NCBI RefSeq assembly: GCF_007680605.1
Contig: NZ_VEIO01000001.1
Location: 1,612,001 to 1,676,000 of the forward strand
Origin: Paenibacillus xylanexedens
GTDB taxonomy: Bacteria; Bacillota; Bacilli; Paenibacillales; Paenibacillaceae
Direction of reading: 5' to 3'
DNA length: 64,000 bases
The position numbers and the translations under genes were made by a program. Shown here in pieces: positions 1-8,799 of this stretch. Positions within the stretch are counted from its first letter, which is position 1. Each line of letters starts with the position of its first letter. The notes under the pieces were generated by a model. The model was not told where the DNA came from, did not search any database, and saw only the letters and a list, made by a program, of their open reading frames with translations.

Positions 1-918
1 AATACGGCGTTGATCTTTTTTTTGTGCGGTATTCCGGTTTTGATGCTTATATTTTGGGAGTACCGCAAGCTGTTTTCCAGAATTCGCCGTGTTACACATG
101 CAGCGGAGCAGGTGGTGGAGGGTCAATTCAATACCTCACTGCCTGAGAGTAAAGAAGGAGATTTTAGTGCGCTTGGCCATAGCTTTAACATGATGGCAGG
201 CAGACTAAGTCATAGTGTAGGTCAGCTGAAGCATGAGAAAACATTTTTAAGCCATCTGCTTACGGATATATCACATCAACTCAAAACACCGCTCGCATCC
301 CTGCTTGTGTTTAATGAAAATATGCGGGATGACCCACATATGAAAGAAGAAATCCGAACCACTTTTCTGGAACGAAGCAGACAGCAGATTGAACGCATGG
401 AATGGCTGATTATCAGCCTGTTGAAGCTGGCGAGAGTGGAAGCTGGAGCTATCGTTTTTCAACTGCAAAGCATTAGACCCAAAGACATTATTGAATCCAC
501 TGTACAGACCTTGCAACCTTTGGCGGAGCAGAAGAAACAGACGATTATCGTTCAAGGCGGCGAGGGCATGCTGCTGCATGCAGATGAGGAATGGTTAACC
601 GAGGCGGTTATTAATCTGACGAAAAATGCACTGGAGCACTCTCCCGTATCAGGCAATGTGTACATTACGATGGAGGACGAGGGCTTGTTTCACTCGATTA
701 TCATCCGGGATGAAGGGGAAGGGATCAGGCCGGAACAGATTCCCCATGTATTCACGCGATTTTACCTGGGGAGGAGTAATGCTAAACCCCACAGTACCGG
801 GGTGGGTCTGTCTCTGACAAAGTCCATTATTGAAGGTTTGGGTGGAACGATCTCGGTATCAAGCGAACCTGGAGAGGGAGCCGAATTCCGAATTACTTTC
901 ATGAAAACAGTGTATTGA
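1..918 (+). CDS. Sensor histidine kinase, 5' end outside the window
   Basis: Membrane sensor kinase of a two-component system. The open frame runs to base 1 with no stop, so the true start and at least one membrane segment lie upstream. Visible order: end of a hydrophobic segment, HAMP-like linker, phosphoacceptor box with ISHQLKTP (His near residue 92 of the visible part), N box (INLTKNALEHS), G1 box (DEGEGI) and G2 box (GVGLSLTKS). Its response regulator is not in the window and is probably just upstream. The ABC exporter genes follow after a hairpin and a promoter-like site, the usual layout when the two-component system controls the transporter. Function is clear at family level; the signal is unknown. 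Confidence 0.9.
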   Translation, partial: NTALIFFLCGIPVLMLIFWEYRKLFSRIRRVTHAAEQVVEGQFNTSLPESKEGDFSALGHSFNMMAGRLSHSVGQLKHEKTFLSHLLTDISHQLKTPLASLLVFNENMRDDPHMKEEIRTTFLERSRQQIERMEWLIISLLKLARVEAGAIVFQLQSIRPKDIIESTVQTLQPLAEQKKQTIIVQGGEGMLLHADEEWLTEAVINLTKNALEHSPVSGNVYITMEDEGLFHSIIIRDEGEGIRPEQIPHVFTRFYLGRSNAKPHSTGVGLSLTKSIIEGLGGTISVSSEPGEGAEFRITFMKTVY

Positions 919-950
919 GAGGAAGCTTACAATAACGTAAGCTTCCTCTT
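919..950 (+). terminator. Hairpin after the kinase gene, terminator-like
   Basis: A perfect 12-bp stem, GAGGAAGCTTAC at 919-930 with its complement at 937-948, has a 6-nt loop and starts directly after the stop codon. The T tract is short (TT then CACTTT). The same GGAAGCTTAC word recurs inverted downstream, so the element may also be part of an operator. Confidence 0.55.
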
Positions 951-980
951 CACTTTAACGTAAGCTTCCGAGCCTATAAT
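933..980 (+). promoter_or_regulatory. Tandem repeat and -10 element before the ABC exporter
   Basis: The 14-bp word TAACGTAAGCTTCC occurs at 933-946 and again, identical, at 956-969, a 23-bp period (about two helical turns). TATAAT follows at 975-980. No good -35 is seen at 17 bp; the second repeat covers that position. This is the pattern expected for a response-regulator-activated promoter; the binding protein is inferred. Confidence 0.5.
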
Positions 981-1031
981 AACCTATATGAATACAACAA
1001 TTGTTCACAGCTCATGAAGGAGGCACATGCT

Positions 1032-1724
1032 TTGGAAATTTTAAAAACACATGATTTATGTAAAACATACGGAAGTAACGACGCGAAGGTCGACGCACTG
1101 AAAGATATTAACTTAACGGTTCAACAAGGTGAATTTGTCGCTATCGTTGGTGCCAGCGGTTCGGGGAAAAGTTCGTTATTGCATCTGCTTGGAGGCGTGG
1201 ATCGCCCAACCAGTGGACAAGTCCATATTGATGGGACAGATTTATACGCTATGAACGAAGCGAATTTAGCAATCTTCAGAAGACGAAAGATCGGATTCAT
1301 TTTCCAGGCCTATAACCTGATTCCGGTCCTAAGCGCAGAGGAAAATATTAAACTGCCTATGCTGCTCGACCATCGTCAAGCCGATGAAGACTATGCAGAC
1401 GAACTAATGAACGTACTCGGGCTAAAAGACAGAAAACATCATCTCCCTAACCAGCTGTCGGGTGGACAGCAGCAGCGCACAGCCATTGGACGAGCGTTGA
1501 TTAACAAACCTTCGATCATTCTGGCTGACGAACCGACGGGGAATCTGGATAGCAAAAACAGCAAGGAAATTGTAGATTTGCTCACTTATTCGGTTCGAAA
1601 ATACAACCAAACCTTGATTATGATTACACATGATTCCGATGTAGCCCGGAGAGCAGATCGCATTGTGAACATTAAAGACGGGGTTCTTTTTGACCAGCAA
1701 TCTGGGGGCGAGCACCATGCGTAA
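1032..1724 (+). CDS. ABC transporter ATP-binding protein (MacB/LolD type)
   Basis: ATPase subunit that drives the FtsX-type permease coded next to it. Visible motifs: Walker [10 protein letters not shown] near residues 40-48, Q loop in [13 protein letters not shown], signature LSGGQQQR, Walker [13 protein letters not shown] and the switch His in ITHD. A TTG start at 1032 is chosen because AAGGAGG at 1017-1023 sits 8 nt before it; the ATG at 1014 would lie upstream of that ribosome binding site. The 3' end overlaps the permease start by 8 bp, so the two are translationally coupled. Such pairs next to sensor kinases often handle peptide antibiotics or envelope stress; that role here is inference. 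Confidence 0.92.
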   Translation: MEILKTHDLCKTYGSNDAKVDALKDINLTVQQGEFVAIVGASGSGKSSLLHLLGGVDRPTSGQVHIDGTDLYAMNEANLAIFRRRKIGFIFQAYNLIPVLSAEENIKLPMLLDHRQADEDYADELMNVLGLKDRKHHLPNQLSGGQQQRTAIGRALINKPSIILADEPTGNLDSKNSKEIVDLLTYSVRKYNQTLIMITHDSDVARRADRIVNIKDGVLFDQQSGGEHHA

Positions 1725-4368
1725 ATACACAGGGCTCACAGAGAAATATTTGCTTGGTCAGAAAAAAAGATCCATTCTCACCATTGTTGGTATCATTCTA
1801 TCGGTAACGCTTCTTACGGCTGTCGGCACACTTGCGATGAGTTATCAGGACAAACTGGTACGTCAGACCATTCAAGATTACGGGGATTATGAGGTGTCCT
1901 TCAATGGGATTCCAGGCAAAGACGTACCCCGTATCGTGAATCAGGCTGCCATAGGCAGTGCAGGAGTCATTCATCGTATTGGTTATGCGACCATAAGTCC
2001 TACGAGTGAAAAGGAGCAAAACGAAAACCCGTTTGCTGCGCCATATCGTTATTTAAATGTAAAAGGCTACGATTCGCAAGCGATGGCCAAGCTTCAGGTT
2101 CAGTTAGAGAGTGGACGTCTGCCTCAAAAGCCTAATGAAATCATCCTGTCATCCTGGAGTCTGAATAATTTCACATCAAAACCAGCGATTGGTGATAAGA
2201 TTACGCTTAACCTGGGAGATCGGCTCGAAGCTTCCACAGGAAAAGTGAAGAGTGCGAAATCCATTGGTGATTATGGGTGGGATCTGGACGAGAAATTCAA
2301 ACCGCGCATGAAACAGCAATATACCGTTGTCGGGGTAATGAAACCAGCCAAAAATGTAACGTGGTCATCCACCTTTATCTATTCAGCGATTACGTATGAC
2401 GATCATCAAAAAATCGATCCATCTCAGACTTTTTTTATCTATGCCACGATGAAATCAATGGACAACATAAAGGATAAAACGGAAGCCATCCTGTCGTCCT
2501 TGGGTTGGGAAAGTGTAGATCAGGGTTCAGCTCACGAGTTGAACCGGGAATCGGTAATTAAAGATATTCGGATCGAATATAACAATGAATTGCTCGAATT
2601 GTTTGGCAAAAGTACCTTTACCAATGTTAACCAAAGTTCAATGTATGCATTTGCAGCCCTTGTTCTAATCATTATGGGATGCACAAGCGCAGTGATTTAC
2701 AATACGTTTCATATTTCAGTGCTTGAACGCATCTCTCAGTTTGGCATGCTGCGCTGTATCGGTGCAACACCCGCCCAGATTCGCAAGATTGTATTTAAGG
2801 AAGCGACTGTGCTTAGTTTGATTGCCATTCCGATCGGTTTATTTACAGGAACCATTTTGATGAAGGTTTTATTCTATAACATCAGTTTCCTCACCTTAGG
2901 TTTCTTGAACGATATGCACATGATTATTTCAGTGCCCATTCTACTTGCGGCAGCAGGTTTAGGGCTGATTATTGTCTATGTTTCAGCTCTGGGTCCGGCT
3001 AAGCTGGCCTCTGGCGTCTCACCACTGGAAGCACTGAAAACTTCAGGCAGCACGGTGGTAGAGCAGGGGAATTTCAAGCGTTTGTCCTTTGCAGGCAGCA
3101 AATGGCTTGGATTTGAAGGTCGTTTTGCCAGCCGAAATATTCGGCGGAACCGAAAAAGATTTCGCATTACGGCATTTTCGATGATTATCAGCATCATCCT
3201 GTACATTGTGTTTAGCGGCTTGGTAAACGTTCTAGGCACAACTTCTACCTCGGGCATCAATTACTCTTACTCCCTTGACTATCAGGGTATGAATAAACGT
3301 ATCCCTAATTCGGTGTATAACAAGCTGGCTACACTTGATGGAGTTAACCAAGCCTATCCTTTTTACAATCATCAGCTCCAGGCGATCATTCCGAAAGAGA
3401 AAGTGAATCCGGATTACTACCAGCATCGGAAAGAAATGTACACGGTTGAAATGGATAACGGATATCGGACGGATAACAACTATCTCATGTCATACGGTAT
3501 AAACGGACTTCAGGAGCTTCGTGCCAAGCTCACTTCCGGAAGTATTGATGCGAGCCAAATGAACGATGAAAATGGTGTCATTGTTCTCCAGAAAATCAGC
3601 ATGACAACCAAACAAGGAACCAAGATGATCATTGATCAAACCCGTTTCAAGGTTGGGGACAAAATTCAGGTTCGGGAAGTGGGGAGTAATCAGGCATACA
3701 AAACCGTTACTGTTGTCGGAATAGCAGATCATGAGCCTCTCTCTGGAGACTACACGGAAAGTGCTATTGTTCAAATGATAACGACACCGAAGGTGATCGA
3801 AAACATTACTCGGGATAATGCCTACCACAGAATATTCGTTCAAGCGAGTCCTGAGACAGATAACGGGGCAATCGTGGGTTATTTCAAAAGCCTTGTGCAG
3901 CAGGATGCAGGGTATAGTTACCGCGATCGGGTAGAGGAAATGAAGCAAGCCCGCAACGACGCGATGACGTTAAACATTTTCCTGTATGGTTTCATCGGTG
4001 TTATTGCAGCCATTGCATTTCTAAACATTTTGAATACGGTGAGTACGAATCTTATTCTGCGAACGAAGGAGTTCGCCGTATTAAAAGCGATTGGTATGAC
4101 TCAAAAGGAAATTCGCAAAATGGTTTTGCTGGAGGGTGTGTTCTATGGCGTATTTGCCGCTGTCTACGGAAGTCTTCTCGGCACAGGCCTGAGCTACGGT
4201 GTGTCTTATCTGATGAGAAATGCTGTGCAGATCGAATGGGCTATCCCTTGGAGTAGCATTCTGATTGGCAGTTTGGGTGCCATCGCAGCCACACTACTGG
4301 CATCTTACTGGCCGCTTAGACGTCTTGAACGAATCCAGATTACAGAGGGTTTACGCGGGGAAAATTAA
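1717..4368 (+). CDS. FtsX-family ABC transporter permease
   Basis: Integral membrane permease of about 883 residues, partner of the preceding ATPase. It begins with a short cytoplasmic segment and one membrane helix, followed by a large extracytoplasmic domain (roughly residues 45-300), then a three-helix FtsX domain (MYAFAALVLIIMGCTSAVIY onward). A fourth central helix, a second extracytoplasmic domain and a C-terminal FtsX domain follow (FLYGFIGVIAAIAFLNILN, ending in the coupling motif TLLASYWPLRRLERI). The ATG at 1717 is preferred over earlier in-frame starts because it overlaps the ATPase end and gives a normal N-terminus ([19 protein letters not shown]). The double FtsX layout resembles MacB/BceB-like exporters; substrate unknown. 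Confidence 0.9.
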   Translation: MRKYTGLTEKYLLGQKKRSILTIVGIILSVTLLTAVGTLAMSYQDKLVRQTIQDYGDYEVSFNGIPGKDVPRIVNQAAIGSAGVIHRIGYATISPTSEKEQNENPFAAPYRYLNVKGYDSQAMAKLQVQLESGRLPQKPNEIILSSWSLNNFTSKPAIGDKITLNLGDRLEASTGKVKSAKSIGDYGWDLDEKFKPRMKQQYTVVGVMKPAKNVTWSSTFIYSAITYDDHQKIDPSQTFFIYATMKSMDNIKDKTEAILSSLGWESVDQGSAHELNRESVIKDIRIEYNNELLELFGKSTFTNVNQSSMYAFAALVLIIMGCTSAVIYNTFHISVLERISQFGMLRCIGATPAQIRKIVFKEATVLSLIAIPIGLFTGTILMKVLFYNISFLTLGFLNDMHMIISVPILLAAAGLGLIIVYVSALGPAKLASGVSPLEALKTSGSTVVEQGNFKRLSFAGSKWLGFEGRFASRNIRRNRKRFRITAFSMIISIILYIVFSGLVNVLGTTSTSGINYSYSLDYQGMNKRIPNSVYNKLATLDGVNQAYPFYNHQLQAIIPKEKVNPDYYQHRKEMYTVEMDNGYRTDNNYLMSYGINGLQELRAKLTSGSIDASQMNDENGVIVLQKISMTTKQGTKMIIDQTRFKVGDKIQVREVGSNQAYKTVTVVGIADHEPLSGDYTESAIVQMITTPKVIENITRDNAYHRIFVQASPETDNGAIVGYFKSLVQQDAGYSYRDRVEEMKQARNDAMTLNIFLYGFIGVIAAIAFLNILNTVSTNLILRTKEFAVLKAIGMTQKEIRKMVLLEGVFYGVFAAVYGSLLGTGLSYGVSYLMRNAVQIEWAIPWSSILIGSLGAIAATLLASYWPLRRLERIQITEGLRGEN

Positions 4369-4371
4369 CTC

Positions 4372-4420
4372 AAAAAAGGCTCGTTTGTTCGTTCTAAAGC
4401 GAACATCCGAGCTTTTTGGG
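4372..4420 (+). terminator. Rho-independent terminator after the ABC operon
   Basis: Nested stem: AAAAAGGCTCG pairs with CGAGCTTTTT, and an inner TGTTCG/CGAACA helix closes the loop. A T run follows. It ends the ABC exporter operon. Confidence 0.85.
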
Positions 4421-4497
4421 CATGAATTAATTCTGAAATAGACAGGGGAACATTATAAAGTCAAATTTAGAAGCGATCACTAGATCCGATCAATGGC

Positions 4498-5115
4498 TTA
4501 AGTTCTCGTTACTCCCTCTAAAAAGACACGGACAATTTTCTCCGCCATGACGTGATGAGACTCATATTTTTGCTGATCATACTCCCGGTTCCCCATCAAC
4601 ATTAGAGTTGAAAAGGCTTCTGCCAGAAACATCGGATCTTCTTCACGAAAAATTTTCTGATCCATAGCTTGTCTGAAATGAGAAGCTAACACTTCATGAA
4701 TCTGTCGTTCTGCTTCACGAATGGCATGAATCTGCTCTTCCTCCAGAAAAGATTCCGCTTCACGCATCATCATTTCGATCTCACCATGCGGATTGGCAAG
4801 ACGAGCTTCCGCTAATCGAATTAATCCGTCTCGCAGATGTTCCGCCTCATGCAGCATAAGCGACGTGATTTTTCTAACGTTCTGCAACATCGTTGTCATG
4901 GCTGCCACGAATAGATCCGCTTTGCCCGCGAAATGATAATATATGGTGGGTTTGGATACGCCGCACTTCTTGCCAATCTGCTGAAGGGTCACCATCTCGT
5001 AGCCAAATTCTTTAAATAGAGTAGATGCCGTATAGATAATGGTTTGTTGCATGGAAATATCATTGTCCGTCTGTTTGGGTCTTCCGCGCAAACGTTTAGG
5101 TACTTGCTCTGGCAT
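4498..5115 (-). CDS. TetR-family transcriptional regulator
   Basis: One-component repressor of about 205 residues. The N-terminal helix-turn-helix reads ASTLFKEFGYEMVTLQQIG followed by GVSKPTIYYHFAGKADLF, the classic TetR recognition helix; the C-terminal part is a helical ligand and dimer domain. The ATG at 5115 (MPEQVPKRLRGRPKQ) is chosen; a GTG at 5127 is only about 1 nt from the GGAAGGAG site and is less likely, though the ATG spacing (about 13 nt) is long. It is divergent from the hydrolase at 5253, with a candidate operator between them, so self-regulation and control of the hydrolase are likely. Confidence 0.9.
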   Translation of the reverse strand: MPEQVPKRLRGRPKQTDNDISMQQTIIYTASTLFKEFGYEMVTLQQIGKKCGVSKPTIYYHFAGKADLFVAAMTTMLQNVRKITSLMLHEAEHLRDGLIRLAEARLANPHGEIEMMMREAESFLEEEQIHAIREAERQIHEVLASHFRQAMDQKIFREEDPMFLAEAFSTLMLMGNREYDQQKYESHHVMAEKIVRVFLEGVTRT

Positions 5116-5183
5116 AGATTCGTACACTCTCCTTCCACAATATTTTATGTCAAATCATAAATATTAGCAAAGAGGCTTGTAAT

Positions 5184-5199
5184 TTTACTTACCAGTAAA
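5184..5199. promoter_or_regulatory. Candidate TetR operator
   Basis: Inverted repeat TTTACT-TACC-AGTAAA (6-4-6) in the divergent intergenic region between the TetR gene and the hydrolase. Length and symmetry fit TetR-family operators. Confidence 0.5.
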
Positions 5200-5252
5200 T
5201 ATAATTAATTCTGTAATTAAAAATGATACGTTTAAAGGTGGGCAACGGAGTT

Positions 5253-6029
5253 ATGGCAAAGACAACAGCGCGTAAGAGAAGATGGAAAAAAATAGCGATA
5301 TGGATTAGTGTGGTCATTATTGCCCTGGTGGCTGGCGTGTTTGCGTACCTGGCATCTGTCACATACAGCCCGTCGGAACAAGCGGAAGCGGCAATGAAAA
5401 GTGATGATCGGGTCGTTGTTAGTGAAGTGCAGAACGGTTATCAATTTGAACCTAAAGGGCAGGACATCACACAGCCAAATGTTGTCTTTTATCCCGGAGG
5501 TCTAGTGGAGCCGTCAAGTTATGCGCCTATGGCACGAGCACTAGCGGAGCAAGGACATCGTGTGTATATTACGAGGATGCCGCTAAATTTGGCGATGTTC
5601 GGGGAAAACCGGGCGGATTCGTTTCTCGCGGAACATGCGGGTGAAAGCTTTGTTATTGGTGGGCACTCCCTAGGAGGTGTATTCGCTTCAAGATATGCTG
5701 CGGCGCACACAGATCAGATCAAAGGTGTCTTTTACCTTGCATCCTATGCGGATGATGGCGGGAGACTGGACGGAACGAACTTGTCCGCACTGCAAATTAC
5801 GGGAAGCAATGATGGTGTTCTGAACTGGGAATCGTGGGAAAAAGCCAAATCCAATCTTCCCAATGACACGACATTTGTAAGTATTGAAGGCGGCAACCAT
5901 GGTCAATTTGGCTCCTACGGCATGCAGAAGGGAGACAACGCACCTAAGATCACAGAACAGGAACAGCTTAAACAGGTTGTTCAGGCATTGGAAGCATGGA
6001 TGAAATCCATGAAACTATTACAAAAATAA
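5253..6029 (+). CDS. Membrane-anchored alpha/beta hydrolase
   Basis: About 258 residues. A basic N-terminus (KTTARKRRWKK) and one membrane helix (IAIWISVVIIALVAGVFAYL) anchor an extracytoplasmic alpha/beta hydrolase domain. The nucleophile elbow is GGHSLGG, a candidate acid is in GSNDGV, and the His is in GGNHGQFG near the C-terminus, so the triad appears complete. It resembles the Abhydrolase_5 group. ATG 5253 is preferred to ATG 5223, which has no ribosome binding site; GGAG lies very near 5253, so the start is not certain. Probably controlled by the divergent TetR regulator. Substrate unknown. Confidence 0.85.
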   Translation: MAKTTARKRRWKKIAIWISVVIIALVAGVFAYLASVTYSPSEQAEAAMKSDDRVVVSEVQNGYQFEPKGQDITQPNVVFYPGGLVEPSSYAPMARALAEQGHRVYITRMPLNLAMFGENRADSFLAEHAGESFVIGGHSLGGVFASRYAAAHTDQIKGVFYLASYADDGGRLDGTNLSALQITGSNDGVLNWESWEKAKSNLPNDTTFVSIEGGNHGQFGSYGMQKGDNAPKITEQEQLKQVVQALEAWMKSMKLLQK

Positions 6030-6030
6030 A

Positions 6031-6079
6031 AAAAGACCGAAGTTTTCATCTGCAAACGATGAATGCTGTCGGTCTTTTT
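6031..6079 (+). terminator. Terminator after the hydrolase
   Basis: AAAAGACCGA pairs with TCGGTCTTTT, ending in a T run. Its A-rich left arm lets it also serve the GlsB-type gene on the opposite strand. Confidence 0.8.
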
Positions 6080-6124
6080 GTGATTTTCTATTGAACAACG
6101 TGATCGGTTATCCGCCTCTCTTTA

Positions 6125-6382
6125 TTAGCGTCTACGGAAGGCTCCGCCGCGTGCCAGAGCAAAAAAGATGAGCAGGGCAATGATTGAGCCAACGATCGCC
6201 GGAATGATGTGGAATCCGCCAATCACCGGTCCCCTTGGTCCAAGCAATTCCGTTCCTAACCAGGAACCGATAAAACCCGCAACAATATTTCCAATGACAC
6301 CGCCCGGTACGTCCCGCCCAATCAAGTTGCCACTTAACCAGCCAATAAGTCCACCAACAATGAGTACCCAGAGCAGATCCAT
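6125..6382 (-). CDS. GlsB/YeaQ/YmgE-family stress membrane protein
   Basis: Small membrane protein of 85 residues with three hydrophobic segments rich in glycine: LLWVLIVGGLIGWLSGNLIG, GGVIGNIVAGFIGSWLG and the C-terminal IIPAIVGSIIALLIFFALARG, ending in RRR. This glycine-patterned layout is typical of the transglycosylase-associated GlsB family linked to general stress. The start at 6382 has AAGGAG 8 nt upstream; a longer frame begins at 6445 but lacks support. Monocistronic; function in the cell is only loosely known for the family. Confidence 0.88.
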   Translation of the reverse strand: MDLLWVLIVGGLIGWLSGNLIGRDVPGGVIGNIVAGFIGSWLGTELLGPRGPVIGGFHIIPAIVGSIIALLIFFALARGGAFRRR

Positions 6383-6539
6383 GGATTGTTCTCCTTTCTT
6401 CGGGGTTATTACAAGGTATGTGGAGCTCTCGGGATTATACCTCATCTTCCTGTCGGTGGAGGGTTCTGAAGGGTCTGTGCTAAGATGAGGGTAAATGGTG
6501 ATTCAAGTGGGAAACAAGGATAGAAGGGGTGTACAGACA

Positions 6540-7247
6540 ATGAAGAAAATACTTGTTATTGACGATGAGGCCGCTATTCGAGATTTAATTGAGCTTGTGC
6601 TCAGGCGAGAGAATTACGATGTGCAAACCGCAGAAGATGGCAAAACCGGACTGGAATTGCTGGATTCTTTTCAACCCGACCTGGTGGTACTTGATTTGAT
6701 GCTGCCAGATTGCTCCGGATATGATTTGTGTAAGGAAATTACAGGCAAACGTTCTGTTCCAGTGATTATGCTCTCAGCTAAAAATGAGATTATCGACAAG
6801 GTTCTGGGGCTTGAGCTTGGCGCGGAAGATTACATGACCAAGCCCTTCGACAATCGGGAATTGCTCGCTCGCATCAAGGTGGTTCTGAGAAGAAACGAGA
6901 GCAAGGAAGAAACAAGCGAACACACGGAATCCCAAACGACTCGTATCGTTCATGAAGAATTGACGTTTGACCTAGAGAGCCGAAGAGTGCTGAAAAACGA
7001 TGTGCCCGTCTCTCTAACAGCCAAAGAGTTTAAAATTCTGGAAACGCTGCTCAAAAGGCCCGACAAAATCTTTACCCGGGATGAGCTGCTACAGATCGGA
7101 TGGGGATATGATTTTATGGGGGACAGTCGCAGTGTGGATATGACCATCATGCGATTACGGAAGAAGCTGGAGGATAACGCGGACGAACCGAAATATGTGC
7201 GAACGATCTACGGATTCGGCTATCAGCTTGGAGGTGGCGAGGCCTGA
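6540..7247 (+). CDS. OmpR-family response regulator
   Basis: DNA-binding response regulator of 235 residues. The receiver domain has the acidic pair (VIDDEA), phospho-Asp in VVLDLMLPD (near residue 53), the switch Ser in IMLSAKN and the Lys in MTKPFDN. The C-terminal winged helix (about 135-232) contains LTAKEFKILETLL and VDMTIMRLRKKLED, ending in TIYGFGYQL. ATG 6540 has AGAAGGGG upstream; an earlier in-frame start at 6495 adds an unrelated tail. The 3' end overlaps the kinase start. It probably binds the 11-bp repeats upstream of the lipoprotein gene downstream. Confidence 0.95.
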   Translation: MKKILVIDDEAAIRDLIELVLRRENYDVQTAEDGKTGLELLDSFQPDLVVLDLMLPDCSGYDLCKEITGKRSVPVIMLSAKNEIIDKVLGLELGAEDYMTKPFDNRELLARIKVVLRRNESKEETSEHTESQTTRIVHEELTFDLESRRVLKNDVPVSLTAKEFKILETLLKRPDKIFTRDELLQIGWGYDFMGDSRSVDMTIMRLRKKLEDNADEPKYVRTIYGFGYQLGGGEA

Positions 7248-8671
7248 AGTACGCAACCCGGTTACTGCTGAACTATTTGTTTTTCTCCGTGCTGTCCTTT
7301 GGCATTATCATATTTGCTATCAATAAAGCCATTGATTACTACAGCTTCATTACCATCGAAAAACAGATGATGGAGAAGGCGGATCTGTCTGAGTTGTCCT
7401 TTCGTGAGGTGCTGGCACAGCATCGATCATCATCAGGGGAGCCGCAGACGAAAGAAATCGTTAGACTTGCACTGGAGAAGCTTAAAGCTTCAGGCAAGGA
7501 AGTGCGGATCTATGACAGCTCCAAGCAGCTATTGGGCTTGGCTGTAGATGGCATCATTATTAATGATGGCAAACCACACATTTTCGAGAAAAATATTGAA
7601 AAAGCACTGAGCGGAAGCTATGCCTACACCGTAACAGATGATCATCTGCTTTATTTTGCGACTCCCATTCAGAATCAATTTTACGAAAATGCATATGTGT
7701 ATGAGTTCGTAGAGGACATTTCATACTTTTATGCAATCATGGATCAAATCCGTTATGTCTTGTTTGCGGGTGCAGGTGGTTTCATTGTGCTGATTACGTT
7801 AGCGAGTCTGTGGATTGCCCGCAATACAACCAAACCGATTAAAGTACTCCTTGGTGCCGCGCAAAGTTTCTCCAGACAGGAATTTAAGCGAGTTCATCTG
7901 AACCGCAAGGATGAGCTGGGCATGCTCGCGGATGGACTCGATTCCATGGGACAGCAGCTTCATAATTACATTCAATACCAGAAACAATTTGTCTCGAACG
8001 TATCTCACGAGTTAAAAACGCCTCTGGCAGCCATTCGTGGTTTCTCTCAATACTTATATGAGGGGGAAAATGAGGACGAAGAGTTGCAAAGGATTTATGC
8101 GCATCTGCTGCAAGAATCGGATCGGCTAACCCGTTTGATTAATGAACTGTTGTTGTTATCGCGATTCGACAAGGCTGGTTCAAGCGAACTGGAGGTCGAA
8201 AAGACGGAAATAAACGCACTGATCCAGCAAGTCGCCAGAAATATGGAAGCCAAAGCTAAGGATAAAGAGATCAGGATCACAGTTAAACATGTAGAGGAAG
8301 ACCCGGCGGATGAAGGTTTGACAAAAGTCTATGCGAGCGTCAATCCAATGCTCATGTCCCATGCAATAGCCAACCTGTTGGATAACGCCATTAAATATTC
8401 AGGTAGTTATTCGAAGATCGAAATGCAGATGGAACATACGTCAACCGAGGTCGTTGTAAAGATATGTGACCAAGGCATAGGCATCGCGGGTGATGAACTG
8501 GAGCGAGTGCAGGAGCGCTTTTACCGGGCGAAAAATGCAAGCACGGCGAATGGTTCAGGTCTCGGTTTGTCCATTTGCAAAGAGATCGTCGAGAGGTTTA
8601 ATGGTTATATTGACGTGGAAAGTGAGTTAGGACAAGGCACGACAGTGACGATTGTGTTACCTTGTGTCTAA
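7244..8671 (+). CDS. Sensor histidine kinase, probable CTG start
   Basis: Partner kinase of the preceding regulator, about 475 residues. Order: membrane helix 1 (about 8-27), extracytoplasmic sensor region, membrane helix 2 (YVLFAGAGGFIVLITLASLW), HAMP, H box VSNVSHELKTPLAAIRG, N box ANLLDNAIKYS, G1 DQGIGI, G2 GSGLGLSICKEI. The best ribosome binding site, GGAGGTGG at 7230-7237, is 6 nt before a CTG at 7244 whose last bases overlap the regulator stop (CTGA); this gives an N-terminus (M)KYATRLLLNYLFFSVLSFG. The next usable start, TTG 7277, has no ribosome binding site and would cut into the first helix. Confidence 0.92.
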   Translation: MKYATRLLLNYLFFSVLSFGIIIFAINKAIDYYSFITIEKQMMEKADLSELSFREVLAQHRSSSGEPQTKEIVRLALEKLKASGKEVRIYDSSKQLLGLAVDGIIINDGKPHIFEKNIEKALSGSYAYTVTDDHLLYFATPIQNQFYENAYVYEFVEDISYFYAIMDQIRYVLFAGAGGFIVLITLASLWIARNTTKPIKVLLGAAQSFSRQEFKRVHLNRKDELGMLADGLDSMGQQLHNYIQYQKQFVSNVSHELKTPLAAIRGFSQYLYEGENEDEELQRIYAHLLQESDRLTRLINELLLLSRFDKAGSSELEVEKTEINALIQQVARNMEAKAKDKEIRITVKHVEEDPADEGLTKVYASVNPMLMSHAIANLLDNAIKYSGSYSKIEMQMEHTSTEVVVKICDQGIGIAGDELERVQERFYRAKNASTANGSGLGLSICKEIVERFNGYIDVESELGQGTTVTIVLPCV

Positions 8672-8704
8672 ACACGCTCCTGAATCGAAACCCAAATAAG
8701 TACC

Positions 8705-8758
8705 GTTACAAGACTGATACATTTCTGTTATAAGACTAACAAATGCTTTTTTTATAAT
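8705..8758 (+). promoter_or_regulatory. Three 11-bp direct repeats and a -10 box
   Basis: GTTACAAGACT (8705-8715), GATACATTTCT (8716-8726) and GTTATAAGACT (8727-8737) lie head to tail; units 1 and 3 match at 10 of 11 bases and the middle one at 7 of 11 with unit 1. TATAAT follows at 8753-8758, and no canonical -35 is present. The 11-bp period and the missing -35 fit activation by an OmpR-family regulator, most simply the one coded at 6540. Confidence 0.6.
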
Positions 8759-8799
8759 GACTTCATAAGAACAAATCACACATTTATGGAGGGATTATG

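Noticed and set aside
6168..6488. A 106-codon frame opposite the GlsB-type gene
   Set aside because: Its Pro/Ile/Thr-rich sequence is the antisense reading of glycine-rich membrane helices; the minus-strand gene has a good start and clear family features.
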